41,837 nucleotides of DNA from CAYQZD01 sp964421875 (lineage in GTDB: Bacteria; Electryoneota; Tariuqbacteria; Tariuqbacterales; Tariuqbacteraceae): contig CAYQZD010000022.1 of assembly GCA_964421875.1 (NCBI GenBank), positions 1 through 41,837 of the forward strand. The letters run 5' to 3'. Position 1 is the first letter of the stretch; each line of letters begins with the position of its first letter. This document shows, one piece after another, positions 24,212 to 33,965 of the stretch. The notes beneath the pieces were generated by a model, which was given only the letters and a program-made list of their open reading frames with translations, was not told the DNA's origin and made no database searches. Made by a program: the position numbers and the translations under genes.

Positions 24212-26206
24212 ATGAGCGCCGCAGAAGAGATAGAAAGCCTCCGGCGCGAAATCGAACGCCACGACCGCCTCTACTATGTCGAGGCGCAGCCGGAAATCTC
24301 CGATTTCGAATACGACGCCTTGATGCGCCGCCTCGTCGAACTCGAAGAGGCGCACCCGGAATACCGAACCCCCGATTCCCCTACACAACGGGTGGGGGGG
24401 CAGCCCCTCGAAGGCTTCGTATCTGTCCCGCACAGCGCGCCGATGCTGAGCCTGGGGAACACCTACAGCTACGAGGAACTGAAAGAGTTCGACCGCCGCG
24501 TTCGGGAAGGATTGGAAGGAGCGCCTTACCGCTATGTCTGCGAATTGAAAATCGACGGGGTGGCGGTAGCGCTGCGCTACGAAAACCGGACTTTAGTGGG
24601 GGCATTGACCCGCGGCGACGGTGTTACCGGCGACGATGTCACCGCCAACATCAAGACCATCCGGGAAATTCCCCTGCGAATTCCCGACGATTCACCCCCT
24701 TCTTTCGAAGTCAGGGGTGAGATTTATATGCGAATCGGGGATTTCAACGACATTAATCGAAAGCGCAAAGAAGGGGGCGAAAGCCCCTTCGCCAATCCGC
24801 GCAATTCCACCGCCGGCTCTTTGAAAATGCTCGACCCGCAGGAAGTCGCCCGCCGGCCGCTAAGGGCTTTCCTCTACGACCTGCGCGGGGTAAACCTGCC
24901 GCCCAGCCATTGGGAGCGGCTGAAAATCTTAGAATCCGCCGCCCTTCCGGTGAATCGTGAACGGCGGCTTTGCGGCAGCCTCGCCGAAGCCTGGGAATTC
25001 TGCGAAGAATGGAAGGGCAAACGCTCATCCCTCGATTATCAAATCGACGGGGTGGTGATTAAAATCGACAGCTTAACGCAACGAGAAATACTGGGGTTTA
25101 CAGCCAAAAATCCTCGCTGGGCTATCGCCTATAAATACCCCGCCGAGCAAGCTCGCACCCGCTTGAACGCCATCACCCTCCAGGTGGGACGGGTGGGTCA
25201 TATCACACCGGTAGCGGAACTGGAGCCGGTCTTCCTCGCCGGTTCCACCATCCGGCGGGCGACCCTGCACAACGAGGATGAAATCGCCCGCAAGGACATC
25301 AGGGTAGGGGATACCGTTGTCCTGGAAAAGGGCGGTGATGTGATTCCCAAGGTGGTGTCGGCGGTGATAGAGGAGCGCCCGCCGGACTCGCGTCCCTTCG
25401 TTATGCCCGGCACCTGCCCCGCCTGCGGGCACAAGCTGGCGCGCGACGAGGGTGAAGCGGTGCGCCGCTGTGTCAATGTCGCCTGCCCCCCGCAAAGGCT
25501 GGGGCGCGTCCGGCACTTCGCTTCCAGAGCGGGGATGGACATCGAAGGCTTGGGGGAAAGCACGGTGCAGCTTTTACTGGATGAAAAGCTCATCGACGAT
25601 TACGGCGACATATATTTTCTGCGCAAGGAGCAGCTTATCCCGCTGGAGCGGATGGCGGACAAATCCGCGGAAAACCTGATAGCGGGTATCGAAAACTCGA
25701 AAGACCGTCCGCTGGATAGACTGATTTACGCGTTGGGTATCAAATTGGTGGGGTCGGGGGCGGCGCGGATTTTGGCGGACACTTTCGGTTCGCTTGACAG
25801 CCTCGCCGCCGCCGATGTGGAAATCCTTGAAGCCGTCGACGAAATTGGGCCCGGTATCGCGAAATCGGTCTATGACTTCTTCCGCGACCCGGTGAACTTG
25901 ATTGTGCTGGAAAAGCTGAAAAACGCCGGAGTCCGCCTCGAAGCGGAGAAGCGCGATGAACCGGTGGAACAGCGGTTCGAAGGAATGACCTTCGTCCTCA
26001 CCGGGACTTTGGAAAACTTCACCCGCGAACAGGCGGCGGAAATCATCCGCAGGATGGGCGGGAAAGTAACTTCTACGGTAAGCAAAAAGACCGACATCGT
26101 TCTGGTCGGCGCCGATTCAGGCTCAAAATACACCAAGGCGGTGGAATTGGGGGTGCGGGTGATGCGGGAAGGGGAATTTGAAAAAATAATTGGAGGATTA
26201 CAGTGA
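24212..26206 (+). CDS. ligA: NAD-dependent DNA ligase
   Basis: Seals nicks in replication and repair using NAD. 664 residues with all domains: Ia (DRLYYVEAQPEISDFEYDAL), adenylation with catalytic Lys113 in CELKIDGVAVAL, OB fold, C4 zinc finger (CPACGHKL and CVNVACP), helix-hairpin-helix region and a C-terminal BRCT (FEGMTFVLTGTLENFTREQA). Starts one base after the CapA-protein stop. The stop overlaps the GTG of the nuclease gene. Confidence 0.97.
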   Translation: MSAAEEIESLRREIERHDRLYYVEAQPEISDFEYDALMRRLVELEEAHPEYRTPDSPTQRVGGQPLEGFVSVPHSAPMLSLGNTYSYEELKEFDRRVREGLEGAPYRYVCELKIDGVAVALRYENRTLVGALTRGDGVTGDDVTANIKTIREIPLRIPDDSPPSFEVRGEIYMRIGDFNDINRKRKEGGESPFANPRNSTAGSLKMLDPQEVARRPLRAFLYDLRGVNLPPSHWERLKILESAALPVNRERRLCGSLAEAWEFCEEWKGKRSSLDYQIDGVVIKIDSLTQREILGFTAKNPRWAIAYKYPAEQARTRLNAITLQVGRVGHITPVAELEPVFLAGSTIRRATLHNEDEIARKDIRVGDTVVLEKGGDVIPKVVSAVIEERPPDSRPFVMPGTCPACGHKLARDEGEAVRRCVNVACPPQRLGRVRHFASRAGMDIEGLGESTVQLLLDEKLIDDYGDIYFLRKEQLIPLERMADKSAENLIAGIENSKDRPLDRLIYALGIKLVGSGAARILADTFGSLDSLAAADVEILEAVDEIGPGIAKSVYDFFRDPVNLIVLEKLKNAGVRLEAEKRDEPVEQRFEGMTFVLTGTLENFTREQAAEIIRRMGGKVTSTVSKKTDIVLVGADSGSKYTKAVELGVRVMREGEFEKIIGGLQ

Positions 26207-27435
26207 AAGAGCATTATAACAAAGTTATAGAAAAACTCAAAGAAAAACATAGAGTTGAGAGATATTACGGTCAGACATTATATAAAGTAACTAAAGACGG
26301 TTTCATATATTTGAGATTTTCGTCAAAAGATGAAAGTGGAAAGCAGAAATATTTTTTTGGTTTGGATAGTGATGCTCTTAATTTTGTAAAAGGATATGAA
26401 TTTTGTGTTATTTTTGTATGTGGTTTGGATTACACAGTTTTTATCATCCCAGATTATGATATCCTTGATATAATAGGTGGAGTAGAGGCTAAGGGTAATC
26501 AATGGAAGGTAAATATTTTTAGACAAAATAATGAGTGGTTTTTAAAAGTAACAGGAAAAGACAGGATTGAAATATCAAAATACTTGGAAAATTATGAACA
26601 TATTTTTTCAAAAATTATATATAGGGAACAGATTGAACCAAATGCAGAAGAAATAGTCATAAAAGATACTGATTTTAATGAAATATCATATTCAGATACA
26701 CTTAAAAAGAGAATTGCTATTTTTTCAACTAAAAGTGATGAGCCGAATCTATTTGAAGAAACAATAGCTGAATTATTTTCGTTTTTAGGATTCGATTGTA
26801 TCCACTTAGGTGTTTCTGGTTCAACAGATGTTTTAGTTCAAAAACCTTTTAAAATGATAATTGAAGCTAAATCTTCAACAAAAGATGCTATTCAAAAAAT
26901 ATACTTCACAAGGTTAAAGCAACATAAAATCAAACACGAAGCGGATTATACTGTAGTTATTGCCAAGGATTTTGCCCCTTCTGTTATTAGAGACGCGAGC
27001 ATTGGAGAATCTACATTATTACCGACCAGCGTTCTTATTAAAATCCTTGAAATAAACTCAAAGTTTCCCCTTTCTCCATGGGACATGGAAGAGATTTTCA
27101 AAATTAAAGGGTTGGTTACCGATGAACACCTTAAATATATTTCTGTCTATTTTGATGAAATCTCAACTAAAATCAGAAATTTGAATATAATCGTAGAGAG
27201 CTTAGACGCAAATGAAAGAAACGCTGATGAATTCTATGGGAGGTATCAATTAAAGTGTGAAGAATTGGATTTTGATTATTTTAATAAAAAAGAATTTGTA
27301 GCTGCAATTGAATTTTTGTCTTTACCATTCAATAAAGTCATTATAAAATCCGGTGATTTATACAAGAAAATCATTGATAATAATGTTGCCAAGTCACGAC
27401 TGAAAACTATCGGAGGTCTATATGGAAGTCAATAA
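26203..27435 (+). CDS. Putative PD-(D/E)XK restriction endonuclease-like protein
   Basis: 410 residues in AT-rich DNA. The middle domain (about 180-290) shows the endonuclease pattern: helix LFEETIAELFSFLGFDC with Glu, then D209 in SGSTDVLV and EAK (221-223) in MIIEAKSS, the D-ExK active site of Mrr/type IV-like enzymes. The N-terminal 150 residues form an unknown alpha/beta domain that may recognise DNA; the C-terminal part is helical. No methylase is nearby, which favours a modification-dependent (type IV) or other lone defence nuclease. Starts with GTG overlapping the ligA stop, with GGAGGA upstream, and overlaps the zinc-ribbon gene. Confidence 0.65.
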   Translation: MKEHYNKVIEKLKEKHRVERYYGQTLYKVTKDGFIYLRFSSKDESGKQKYFFGLDSDALNFVKGYEFCVIFVCGLDYTVFIIPDYDILDIIGGVEAKGNQWKVNIFRQNNEWFLKVTGKDRIEISKYLENYEHIFSKIIYREQIEPNAEEIVIKDTDFNEISYSDTLKKRIAIFSTKSDEPNLFEETIAELFSFLGFDCIHLGVSGSTDVLVQKPFKMIIEAKSSTKDAIQKIYFTRLKQHKIKHEADYTVVIAKDFAPSVIRDASIGESTLLPTSVLIKILEINSKFPLSPWDMEEIFKIKGLVTDEHLKYISVYFDEISTKIRNLNIIVESLDANERNADEFYGRYQLKCEELDFDYFNKKEFVAAIEFLSLPFNKVIIKSGDLYKKIIDNNVAKSRLKTIGGLYGSQ

Positions 27436-27634
27436 CATATGCCCTAATTGTGGTTCGAATGAGTTCATCTCGTCTTTAAATAAATATGATATTGTCGTCT
27501 TTGATGATTCAGAATTCAAGTTTGTAAAATCAGAGTTAGCCGATATTGAAGAAGAGTATTTTTGCCGTGAATGCGGTGAAAAGGTTGATGTTGAAAAATC
27601 AGTTATAAGCAATAAGATTCAATTATCGATATAA
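27422..27634 (+). CDS. Small zinc-ribbon protein
   Basis: 70 residues with CPNCG (residues 7-11) and CRECG (about 48-52) as two halves of a four-cysteine zinc ribbon. It overlaps the nuclease gene by 14 bp and has a Shine-Dalgarno-like GGAGG before its ATG. Probably a partner or DNA-binding accessory of the nuclease; this is inference from the overlap. Confidence 0.6.
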   Translation: MEVNNICPNCGSNEFISSLNKYDIVVFDDSEFKFVKSELADIEEEYFCRECGEKVDVEKSVISNKIQLSI

Positions 27635-27648
27635 TTTACGGAGCCCCT

Positions 27649-28212
27649 ATGGCCTCAACCGCCGACTTCAGAAACGGATTCACCCTGAAATTTTCAGGCG
27701 ATATATTCCAAATAGTCGAATTCCAGCATGTCAAGCCCGGCAAGGGCGGCGCCTTCGTCCGCACCAAACTGAAATCCCTCACCTCCGGCAAGGTCATCGA
27801 CAACACTTTCCGCGCCGGAGAAAAAGTGGAGGAAGTCCGGGTCGAAGCGAAGAAAATGCAGTACCTCTACCGTGAAGCCGACTCCCTCATCTTTATGGAC
27901 CAGGAAACCTATGACCAGGTGCCTTTGGACACCGGCCTCGCCGGGGATAGCATAAAATTCCTGAAAGAGGGGGAGGAGGTCAAAGTCCTCTTCCACGGAA
28001 CGCAAGCCCTGGGGATGGAACTGCCCTTTTTCATCGAGTACGAGATTGTCGAAACCGAGCCCGGGGTCAAAGGCGACACCGTTTCCGGCTCCGGCAAACC
28101 CGCCACTATCGAAACCGGGGCTGTGGTGCAGGTGCCCTTCTTCATCGAAATCGGCGACATCATCCGCGTGGACACCCGGACCGGGGATTACCTTGAACGA
28201 ATGAAGAAATAA
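27649..28212 (+). CDS. efp: Translation elongation factor P
   Basis: Relieves ribosome stalling at polyproline. 187 residues with three beta-barrel domains. The tip loop is KPGKGGAF with Lys32 as the modification site, the EpmA-type lysine form. Domain II has YLYREADSLIFMDQETYDQ and domain III the VPFFIEIGDIIRVDTRTGDYLER end. EpmA/EpmB are not in the window. GC-rich codons return here after the AT-rich cassette. Confidence 0.97.
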   Translation: MASTADFRNGFTLKFSGDIFQIVEFQHVKPGKGGAFVRTKLKSLTSGKVIDNTFRAGEKVEEVRVEAKKMQYLYREADSLIFMDQETYDQVPLDTGLAGDSIKFLKEGEEVKVLFHGTQALGMELPFFIEYEIVETEPGVKGDTVSGSGKPATIETGAVVQVPFFIEIGDIIRVDTRTGDYLERMKK

Positions 28213-28216
28213 TTTT

Positions 28217-28261
28217 GTTGCTCGTTGCTCGTTGCTCGTTGCTCGTTTCTGGTTACTGGTT
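28217..28261 (-). repeat. Heptad array A3 (inverted), six units
   Basis: On the plus strand GTTGCTC x4, GTTTCTG, GTTACTG; on the minus strand it is the same AAC(C/G)AGN unit as the other arrays. It faces array A4 across the four-helix-bundle gene. Confidence 0.9.
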
Positions 28262-28285
28262 TTTAATTACGCATTGGGAGTGTTG

Positions 28286-28669
28286 ATGAAGAATTATCAT
28301 GACCTTGAAGTGTATAAAATAGCATTTGACCTTGCTATTAGAGTCCATAAAATATCTTTACAACTGCCTAAATATGAATTGTATGAAGAGGGAAGTCAAA
28401 TCAGGAGAAGCTCGAAGAGCATATGTTCATGTATTGTTGAAGGATATGGAAGGAGGCGATATAAGAACGATTTTATACGCTATTTAGTATTTGCCCAAGC
28501 GTCTTGTGATGAGGCAATTCTTCATATCGATTTTATTCATAGCGCCGGACATTTGGATGAAGAAACTTATATTGAACTTAAGGATGAGTTCGACAAACTA
28601 GGCAGAAAACTCAACAAGTTTATACAATATGTTGATAAGCATTGGAACCTGCCGCCAACTACCGAATAA
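28286..28669 (+). CDS. Four-helix bundle protein (S23/IVP family)
   Basis: 127 residues of the four-helix-bundle family best known from intervening sequences of 23S rRNA and from the Avd accessory proteins of diversity-generating retroelements. Marks: YHDLEVYKIAFDLAIRVHKI, then SSKSICSCIVEGYGRR and the FIRYLVFAQASCDEA segment. The ATG at 28286 is used because GGGAG is six bases upstream and the upstream frame is repeat DNA. It splits efp from accB. It is AT-rich and flanked on both sides by inverted heptad arrays; its stop TAA is the first base-pair step of array A4. No reverse transcriptase is seen. Confidence 0.8.
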   Translation: MKNYHDLEVYKIAFDLAIRVHKISLQLPKYELYEEGSQIRRSSKSICSCIVEGYGRRRYKNDFIRYLVFAQASCDEAILHIDFIHSAGHLDEETYIELKDEFDKLGRKLNKFIQYVDKHWNLPPTTE

Positions 28670-28765
28670 CCAGCAACCAGCAACGAGAAACCAGTAACGA
28701 GTAACGAGGAACCAGTAACGAGTAACGAGGAACCAGTAACGAGAAACCAGCAACGAGGAACCAGT
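28668..28765 (+). repeat. Heptad array A4, fourteen perfect AAC(C/G)AGN units
   Basis: 98 bp = 14 x 7 without a single break. Position 4 is C or G and position 7 any base; the other five positions never vary. It starts at the four-helix-bundle stop codon and ends on the base before the accB ATG. The penultimate unit (AACGAGG) places GAGGA about six bases before the ATG, so the repeat can act as ribosome-binding site. Confidence 0.95.
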
Positions 28766-29266
<501 letters not shown>

Positions 29267-29306
29267 TGATATCCAGACTTACCGCCGCTTGACAGGATTC
29301 CACTTT

Positions 29307-29369
29307 AACCAGCAACAAGTAACGAGCAACGAGAAACGAGCAACGAGTAACGAGCAACGAGAAACGAGC
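29307..29369 (+). repeat. Heptad array A5, nine units
   Basis: AACCAGC, AACAAGT and seven AACGAGN units, ending four bases before the accC ATG. Confidence 0.93.
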
Positions 29370-29373
29370 GACT

Positions 29374-30711
29374 ATGAAAAAAGTCCTGATCGCCAATCGA
29401 GGCGAAATTGCCCTCAGAGTCATCCGCGCCTGCCAGGAGTTGGGGATGTCCACCATCGCCGTCTTCTCCGAAGCTGACGCCGACGCTCTCCATGTCCGCT
29501 TCGCTGACGAAGCGGTTTGCATCGGACCCTATGAAAGCGCTAAAAGTTACCTCGATATGAACCGCATCATCGCCGCCGCTGAAGTCGCCGCCGCCGAGGC
29601 TATCCACCCCGGATACGGTTTTATGGCTGAAAACGCCGCCTTCGCCGAGATGGTGGAAACGATGGGACTGATTTTTATCGGTCCGCCCCCAAGCGCAATT
29701 GAGATGATGGGCGATAAACCGCTGGCGAAGGAGACGATGCAAAAAGCCGGAGTTCCCGTTATCCCCGGCAGTGAAGGCGTGGTGCGCGACGCTAAACAAG
29801 CCAGGAAAATCGCCGACGCTATCGGTTATCCGGTGATAATAAAAGCCGCCGCCGGCGGGGGAGGGCGGGGGATGAGGCTGGTAAAAGCGCCCGCAATGCT
29901 GGAAACCTCCTTCGATATGGCGCGTTCCGAAGCGGAAATCGGTTTTAGCAATCCCGATGTCTATATTGAAAAATTCATCGAGCGCCCCCGCCATGTGGAA
30001 ATACAAGTTTTAGCCGATAGTCAGGGGAACGTCGTCCACCTGGGTGAAAGGGACTGCTCCGTCCAGCGCCGCCATCAGAAACTAATCGAGGAGAGCCCTT
30101 CCCCGGCGGTAACTCCTGAACTTCGTCAGAAAATGGGCGAAGCCGCGGTCAAAGCTACCCTCGCCGCCGGCTACCAAAGCGCCGGAACCGTGGAATTCCT
30201 GCTGGACTCCAGCGGCGATTTCTACTTTATGGAGATGAACACCCGTATCCAGGTGGAACATCCCGTAACCGAAATGGTCACCTGCATCGACCTGGTAAAA
30301 GAACAACTCCGCATAGCCGCCGGACTGCCCTTGAATCATCTGCAGGACCGCGTCGAATTCAAAGGGCACGCCATCGAATGTCGTATCAACGCCGAAGACC
30401 CCGAGTTGAACTTCCGCCCCTGCCCCGGCAAGATTATCGACCTCCACATTCCCGGAGGCCCCGGCGTCAGGGTCGATACTCACATCTATCAGGAATATGT
30501 AGTGCCCCCTTACTACGATTCCCTTATCGCCAAGCTGATATGTTGGGGCGAAGACCGCGAGGAAGCCCGCCTGCGCCTGAAACGCGCCCTGGAGGAAATG
30601 GTGGTGGACCCCATCAAGACCACCATCCCATTCCACCTCGAAGTCATTACCCACCCCGATTTCATCCGGGGCGATGTGGATACGGGATTTTTAGAACGGT
30701 GGAAGAAGTAG
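29374..30711 (+). CDS. accC: Acetyl-CoA carboxylase biotin carboxylase
   Basis: ATP-dependent carboxylation of biotin on AccB. 445 residues with ATP-grasp signatures: KVLIANRGEIALRVIRACQE at the start, the glycine-rich KAAAGGGGRGMRLV loop, ERDCSVQRRHQKLIEE, FYFMEMNTRIQVEHPVTE and the C-terminal ECRINAEDP. The stop is followed by the AT-rich kinase cassette. The leader is a heptad array with no classical ribosome site. Confidence 0.97.
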   Translation: MKKVLIANRGEIALRVIRACQELGMSTIAVFSEADADALHVRFADEAVCIGPYESAKSYLDMNRIIAAAEVAAAEAIHPGYGFMAENAAFAEMVETMGLIFIGPPPSAIEMMGDKPLAKETMQKAGVPVIPGSEGVVRDAKQARKIADAIGYPVIIKAAAGGGGRGMRLVKAPAMLETSFDMARSEAEIGFSNPDVYIEKFIERPRHVEIQVLADSQGNVVHLGERDCSVQRRHQKLIEESPSPAVTPELRQKMGEAAVKATLAAGYQSAGTVEFLLDSSGDFYFMEMNTRIQVEHPVTEMVTCIDLVKEQLRIAAGLPLNHLQDRVEFKGHAIECRINAEDPELNFRPCPGKIIDLHIPGGPGVRVDTHIYQEYVVPPYYDSLIAKLICWGEDREEARLRLKRALEEMVVDPIKTTIPFHLEVITHPDFIRGDVDTGFLERWKK

Positions 30712-30754
30712 AAAACAAATATCTATATCAATAACTAAATTCCGGGAGAAGGTT

Positions 30755-33493
30755 ATGTCGGAGGTAGAAAAAAACACTCAGGGGAAAAGCGAGGAAAAAA
30801 GAGAATTGCTTTGGAAACTCCAGTATCCGTACACAGATGGTCTTGCCGTAGATGAGACGCTAGAGGCTCTTTGCGAACTCGACAGTGTCGATGCTGCCGC
30901 TTATTTTAGAGTTAAGTGGCGGGATGATACTCTGAAACTGGCGGGAGCATTTCCGGCGGATTATAAGATAAAGCTGCGAGGCGGATTAGAAGAAATGAAA
31001 ACACAGGGTGAAGCGCTTAATCTCGATGATGTTAATTTAATAAGTCAGTATTTTTCTTTGCATTGCTTGAAAATATCGACTGAATTCGACAGTTTAAATC
31101 CTATTGGAATAGATGACACTGATAATCCTCCTGAAGCTTTTCAAAATGACTATAAAGATTTTGCTGAGGGGACAAGTTCTGTAATTGCCTTTCCTATAGC
31201 CAAGCGATTCCTGTCTAAAGAAGGCAAAGCGAACGATGAAAATGTGCATCCCCTTGGAATCCTTGTCTTGTGTAAAAAGAATGTGAAAAACTTTTTTAGA
31301 TATGATATTGAACTTCAAGATAATCCCTTACTTAAATCGATACATAGGTTTTCCATAACCGCTGCTTGGAACTACTTAATGTATAAGGAGGCATGTTGGA
31401 AAAATGTGTACGAAAGAATCAGCAGGATGGTCAATAATAGAGATCTGAAGGATTTTTTCATTCAGGTTTTGGATATTGTAGGTGAAGAGTTCAAAACGAT
31501 TAAATATGCTTCCATCTGGTCAGTTGGAGGGGAATTAGATGAAGCGGTCTTAATAAAACAGGCGATGAAGGATTATATTGTTATAGACAATAAGTTTGAC
31601 CCGAAGCTGGATGTCAAAATAATTGAATCTAAAGATGAGGATAAGGAATCGCTCTACAAGCTGTATAAGGAGGTGTATTTGAAAGCTAAGGCAATAGAGG
31701 CGAAAAAAGAAAGTGGAGAAAAAATAACTGAAGATAAGCAAAAAGAAAACGAGGGAAAGTTCTCTAACATTGAAAAGCAGATCGATGATGAAACGCTTCT
31801 TTTAGTTGAGAAGAAGTCATTCAAGAAACATTTTAATATCAAACCTAATGACAAATTCTTAGCTTTTCCTATTTTATATGATGAACCAGATGACGTTAGT
31901 ATAGTAACATATGGAATTAAGGGTGTTTTTATTATGATTACTTCAGATAATACATTACCTTTCTTTTTTAATGACGAACACATATTTCGATTATCATATT
32001 TAATAGGTAATGGAATGGAAAGAGTTAATAGAAATAAGAACAGATTTATGACAAGAATGATTAATAAAACGTCTAGACTGATTACAAAAGACTATATCCA
32101 GTTCCTTAACAAAACACTTGAAATCTTTAGAGAAACTTTGAAATCTAAAGAAGTTGGAATTTTCATATACGACGATAAGACTGAAAGACTTGAATTATGT
32201 TCACACCTTGGTGATAAATGTTTACCACTAGATACATCGAAAGAAAAAGTCTTTATTGATATTATAGATAAGTACTATGATAGACTTGTAAGCATATTTT
32301 GTAAATATAAATCTTATAATAGAGTTTGTTTTTTATGCACAAACGAGTACAATGACTGTTTTTTTTCTAGTGTATATGCCAAATGGTATAACACAAGATG
32401 TAAAGCGTGCTTGATTTCACCAATAATTACACCTGAGAATAAATGTAATGGATTAATAATAGTAGCAGATAAAAAATCTAATATAGATGGAACAGCAGAA
32501 ATCTTCACCAAAGATGATGAAAGAAGTCTAATCAGATTTGCATCAATTATTGGAGTATACTCTTCACTTGAATCATATACAAGACGAGCCGAAGATACTT
32601 TCACACGACAAGAACACGAAATCATAGCACAGGCTAGAACGATATCTGGAAAAGCAAACGAATTAAGATCATTTCCTCACCGAAGATCACTTTTAGATAA
32701 AAAGCTTGGTGATATTGAATTAGCAGCAGAGGATATTTTATTACTCACCAGAATAAGTGGAGCTTTAAAAATATCCGGTGATGATCTAAGGATTGTAAGC
32801 TCAGAAGTTAAAAATCATTTACTTATTAAATGGCTGTCAATCATTGCTTCAGAAGTATATGACCAATTGAAAACAATAAAATTCACACTTCCTGATGATG
32901 CTTTTTATATTAATACAGACCGTTTAGCAGTTTCAATGATTTTATTCAATTTATTAAAGAATGCCATTACATATTCATTTCTTTGTACTCCGATTAGATT
33001 AGAAGCATTTTCAGATGGTGCAAACCTTAAGATACAGGTATCGAATTTCGGAATTGAGATCCCTTATGCTGATATTATAGAAGGGAATATCTGGAAAAGC
33101 GGTTGGCGAAGCAATCTAGCTAAAACGCTCTATGACCAAGGTACCGGATTGGGTTTACGTGTAGTCCATCACTTATTATATGATTTGAAATTGGGCCGTG
33201 CCGATGTCGTCTCAGACGAAATAAGTAATAGGGATTATTTTCTTTTATACTTTTTAAAGAGAAATGAGAAATTATCAAACAAATTTAGGAGTTTGAATTT
33301 ATCTTCTGATGAATTATCATCAATACGAAAAGAAATGTCTGAAGACATGATCAACAAAATGGATACACAGCTAAGGTACTCATTGCAAAGTGAATTTTAT
33401 CGTTTTAAGTCAACCCATGTTTGGTTAAAAACAATAACAAGATATCCCATATATAGGAATATGTTTACTATAACTCTATATAACAAACGTTAA
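30755..33493 (+). CDS. GAF-containing histidine kinase, first gene of three-gene cassette
   Basis: 912 residues, no membrane helix. The long N-terminal half is sensory, with GAF-like regions around 25-215 and 385-620 and a charged helical insert between. The DHp-like helix contains RQEHEIIAQARTI with His621. The ATPase has N-box LLFNLLKNAITYS-type sequence, a weak G1 box (VSNFGIEIP, where D-x-G-x-G is degenerate) and a good G2 box GTGLGLRVV. Downstream the receiver and the membrane protein follow 13 bp later and with a 4-bp overlap, respectively, so a single operon is likely. GGAGAAGG lies upstream of the ATG. AT-rich, inserted between accC and gcvH. Confidence 0.7.
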   Translation: MSEVEKNTQGKSEEKRELLWKLQYPYTDGLAVDETLEALCELDSVDAAAYFRVKWRDDTLKLAGAFPADYKIKLRGGLEEMKTQGEALNLDDVNLISQYFSLHCLKISTEFDSLNPIGIDDTDNPPEAFQNDYKDFAEGTSSVIAFPIAKRFLSKEGKANDENVHPLGILVLCKKNVKNFFRYDIELQDNPLLKSIHRFSITAAWNYLMYKEACWKNVYERISRMVNNRDLKDFFIQVLDIVGEEFKTIKYASIWSVGGELDEAVLIKQAMKDYIVIDNKFDPKLDVKIIESKDEDKESLYKLYKEVYLKAKAIEAKKESGEKITEDKQKENEGKFSNIEKQIDDETLLLVEKKSFKKHFNIKPNDKFLAFPILYDEPDDVSIVTYGIKGVFIMITSDNTLPFFFNDEHIFRLSYLIGNGMERVNRNKNRFMTRMINKTSRLITKDYIQFLNKTLEIFRETLKSKEVGIFIYDDKTERLELCSHLGDKCLPLDTSKEKVFIDIIDKYYDRLVSIFCKYKSYNRVCFLCTNEYNDCFFSSVYAKWYNTRCKACLISPIITPENKCNGLIIVADKKSNIDGTAEIFTKDDERSLIRFASIIGVYSSLESYTRRAEDTFTRQEHEIIAQARTISGKANELRSFPHRRSLLDKKLGDIELAAEDILLLTRISGALKISGDDLRIVSSEVKNHLLIKWLSIIASEVYDQLKTIKFTLPDDAFYINTDRLAVSMILFNLLKNAITYSFLCTPIRLEAFSDGANLKIQVSNFGIEIPYADIIEGNIWKSGWRSNLAKTLYDQGTGLGLRVVHHLLYDLKLGRADVVSDEISNRDYFLLYFLKRNEKLSNKFRSLNLSSDELSSIRKEMSEDMINKMDTQLRYSLQSEFYRFKSTHVWLKTITRYPIYRNMFTITLYNKR

Positions 33494-33506
33494 TACGGAG
33501 GCCAAA

Positions 33507-33965
33507 ATGGAAAGCAAAACATCAAAAAGAGAAAAACCAAGGATTCTCTTCATCGAAAATCAACCGCATCATATGAGTATTTACCTCACACCATTGATAG
33601 ACGATTATGATGTTATTGTTGCGGATGATTTAATTACAGCTGTTGAATACCTTGAAGAGAACGTGATTCATCTAATCGATCTTGTAATCCTCGACATTAT
33701 GATGCCGCCACTTGAGATGTTCTCACTCGCTGAGACTAACGATGGCTTACTTTCGGGTGTGAGGTTTTTTGAGAATTACCTGTATAGGAAGCCAGAAAAC
33801 AAACCGGTTAAAGTGATTATTTTAACAGGTGCTACAGGTAAAACTTATCAAACTATAAAGGAATTGTATTCTACAAGTGAACAAATTAAGGAACTTATGC
33901 ACAAAGATGTAACTAAGTCAAATGATCTTAAAAGTGTTGTTGATAAAATATTACTAAATAATTGA
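33507..33965 (+). CDS. Stand-alone response-regulator receiver
   Basis: 152 residues, receiver domain only. Phosphoacceptor Asp63 in LVILDIMMPP, Thr in VIILTGATG and Lys in MHKDV are present; the first acidic pair, normally DD, is EN in LFIENQ. An insert of about 20 residues follows the phosphorylation site. There is no output domain, so its target is probably the membrane protein made from the next, overlapping gene. Confidence 0.75.
   Translation: MESKTSKREKPRILFIENQPHHMSIYLTPLIDDYDVIVADDLITAVEYLEENVIHLIDLVILDIMMPPLEMFSLAETNDGLLSGVRFFENYLYRKPENKPVKVIILTGATGKTYQTIKELYSTSEQIKELMHKDVTKSNDLKSVVDKILLNN

Noticed and set aside
28286..28669. Diversity-generating retroelement built on the four-helix-bundle gene
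   Set aside because: No reverse transcriptase, template or variable repeat is seen nearby.
28217..28765. Heptad arrays as a CRISPR array
   Set aside because: Units are contiguous with no spacers and are only 7 bp long.
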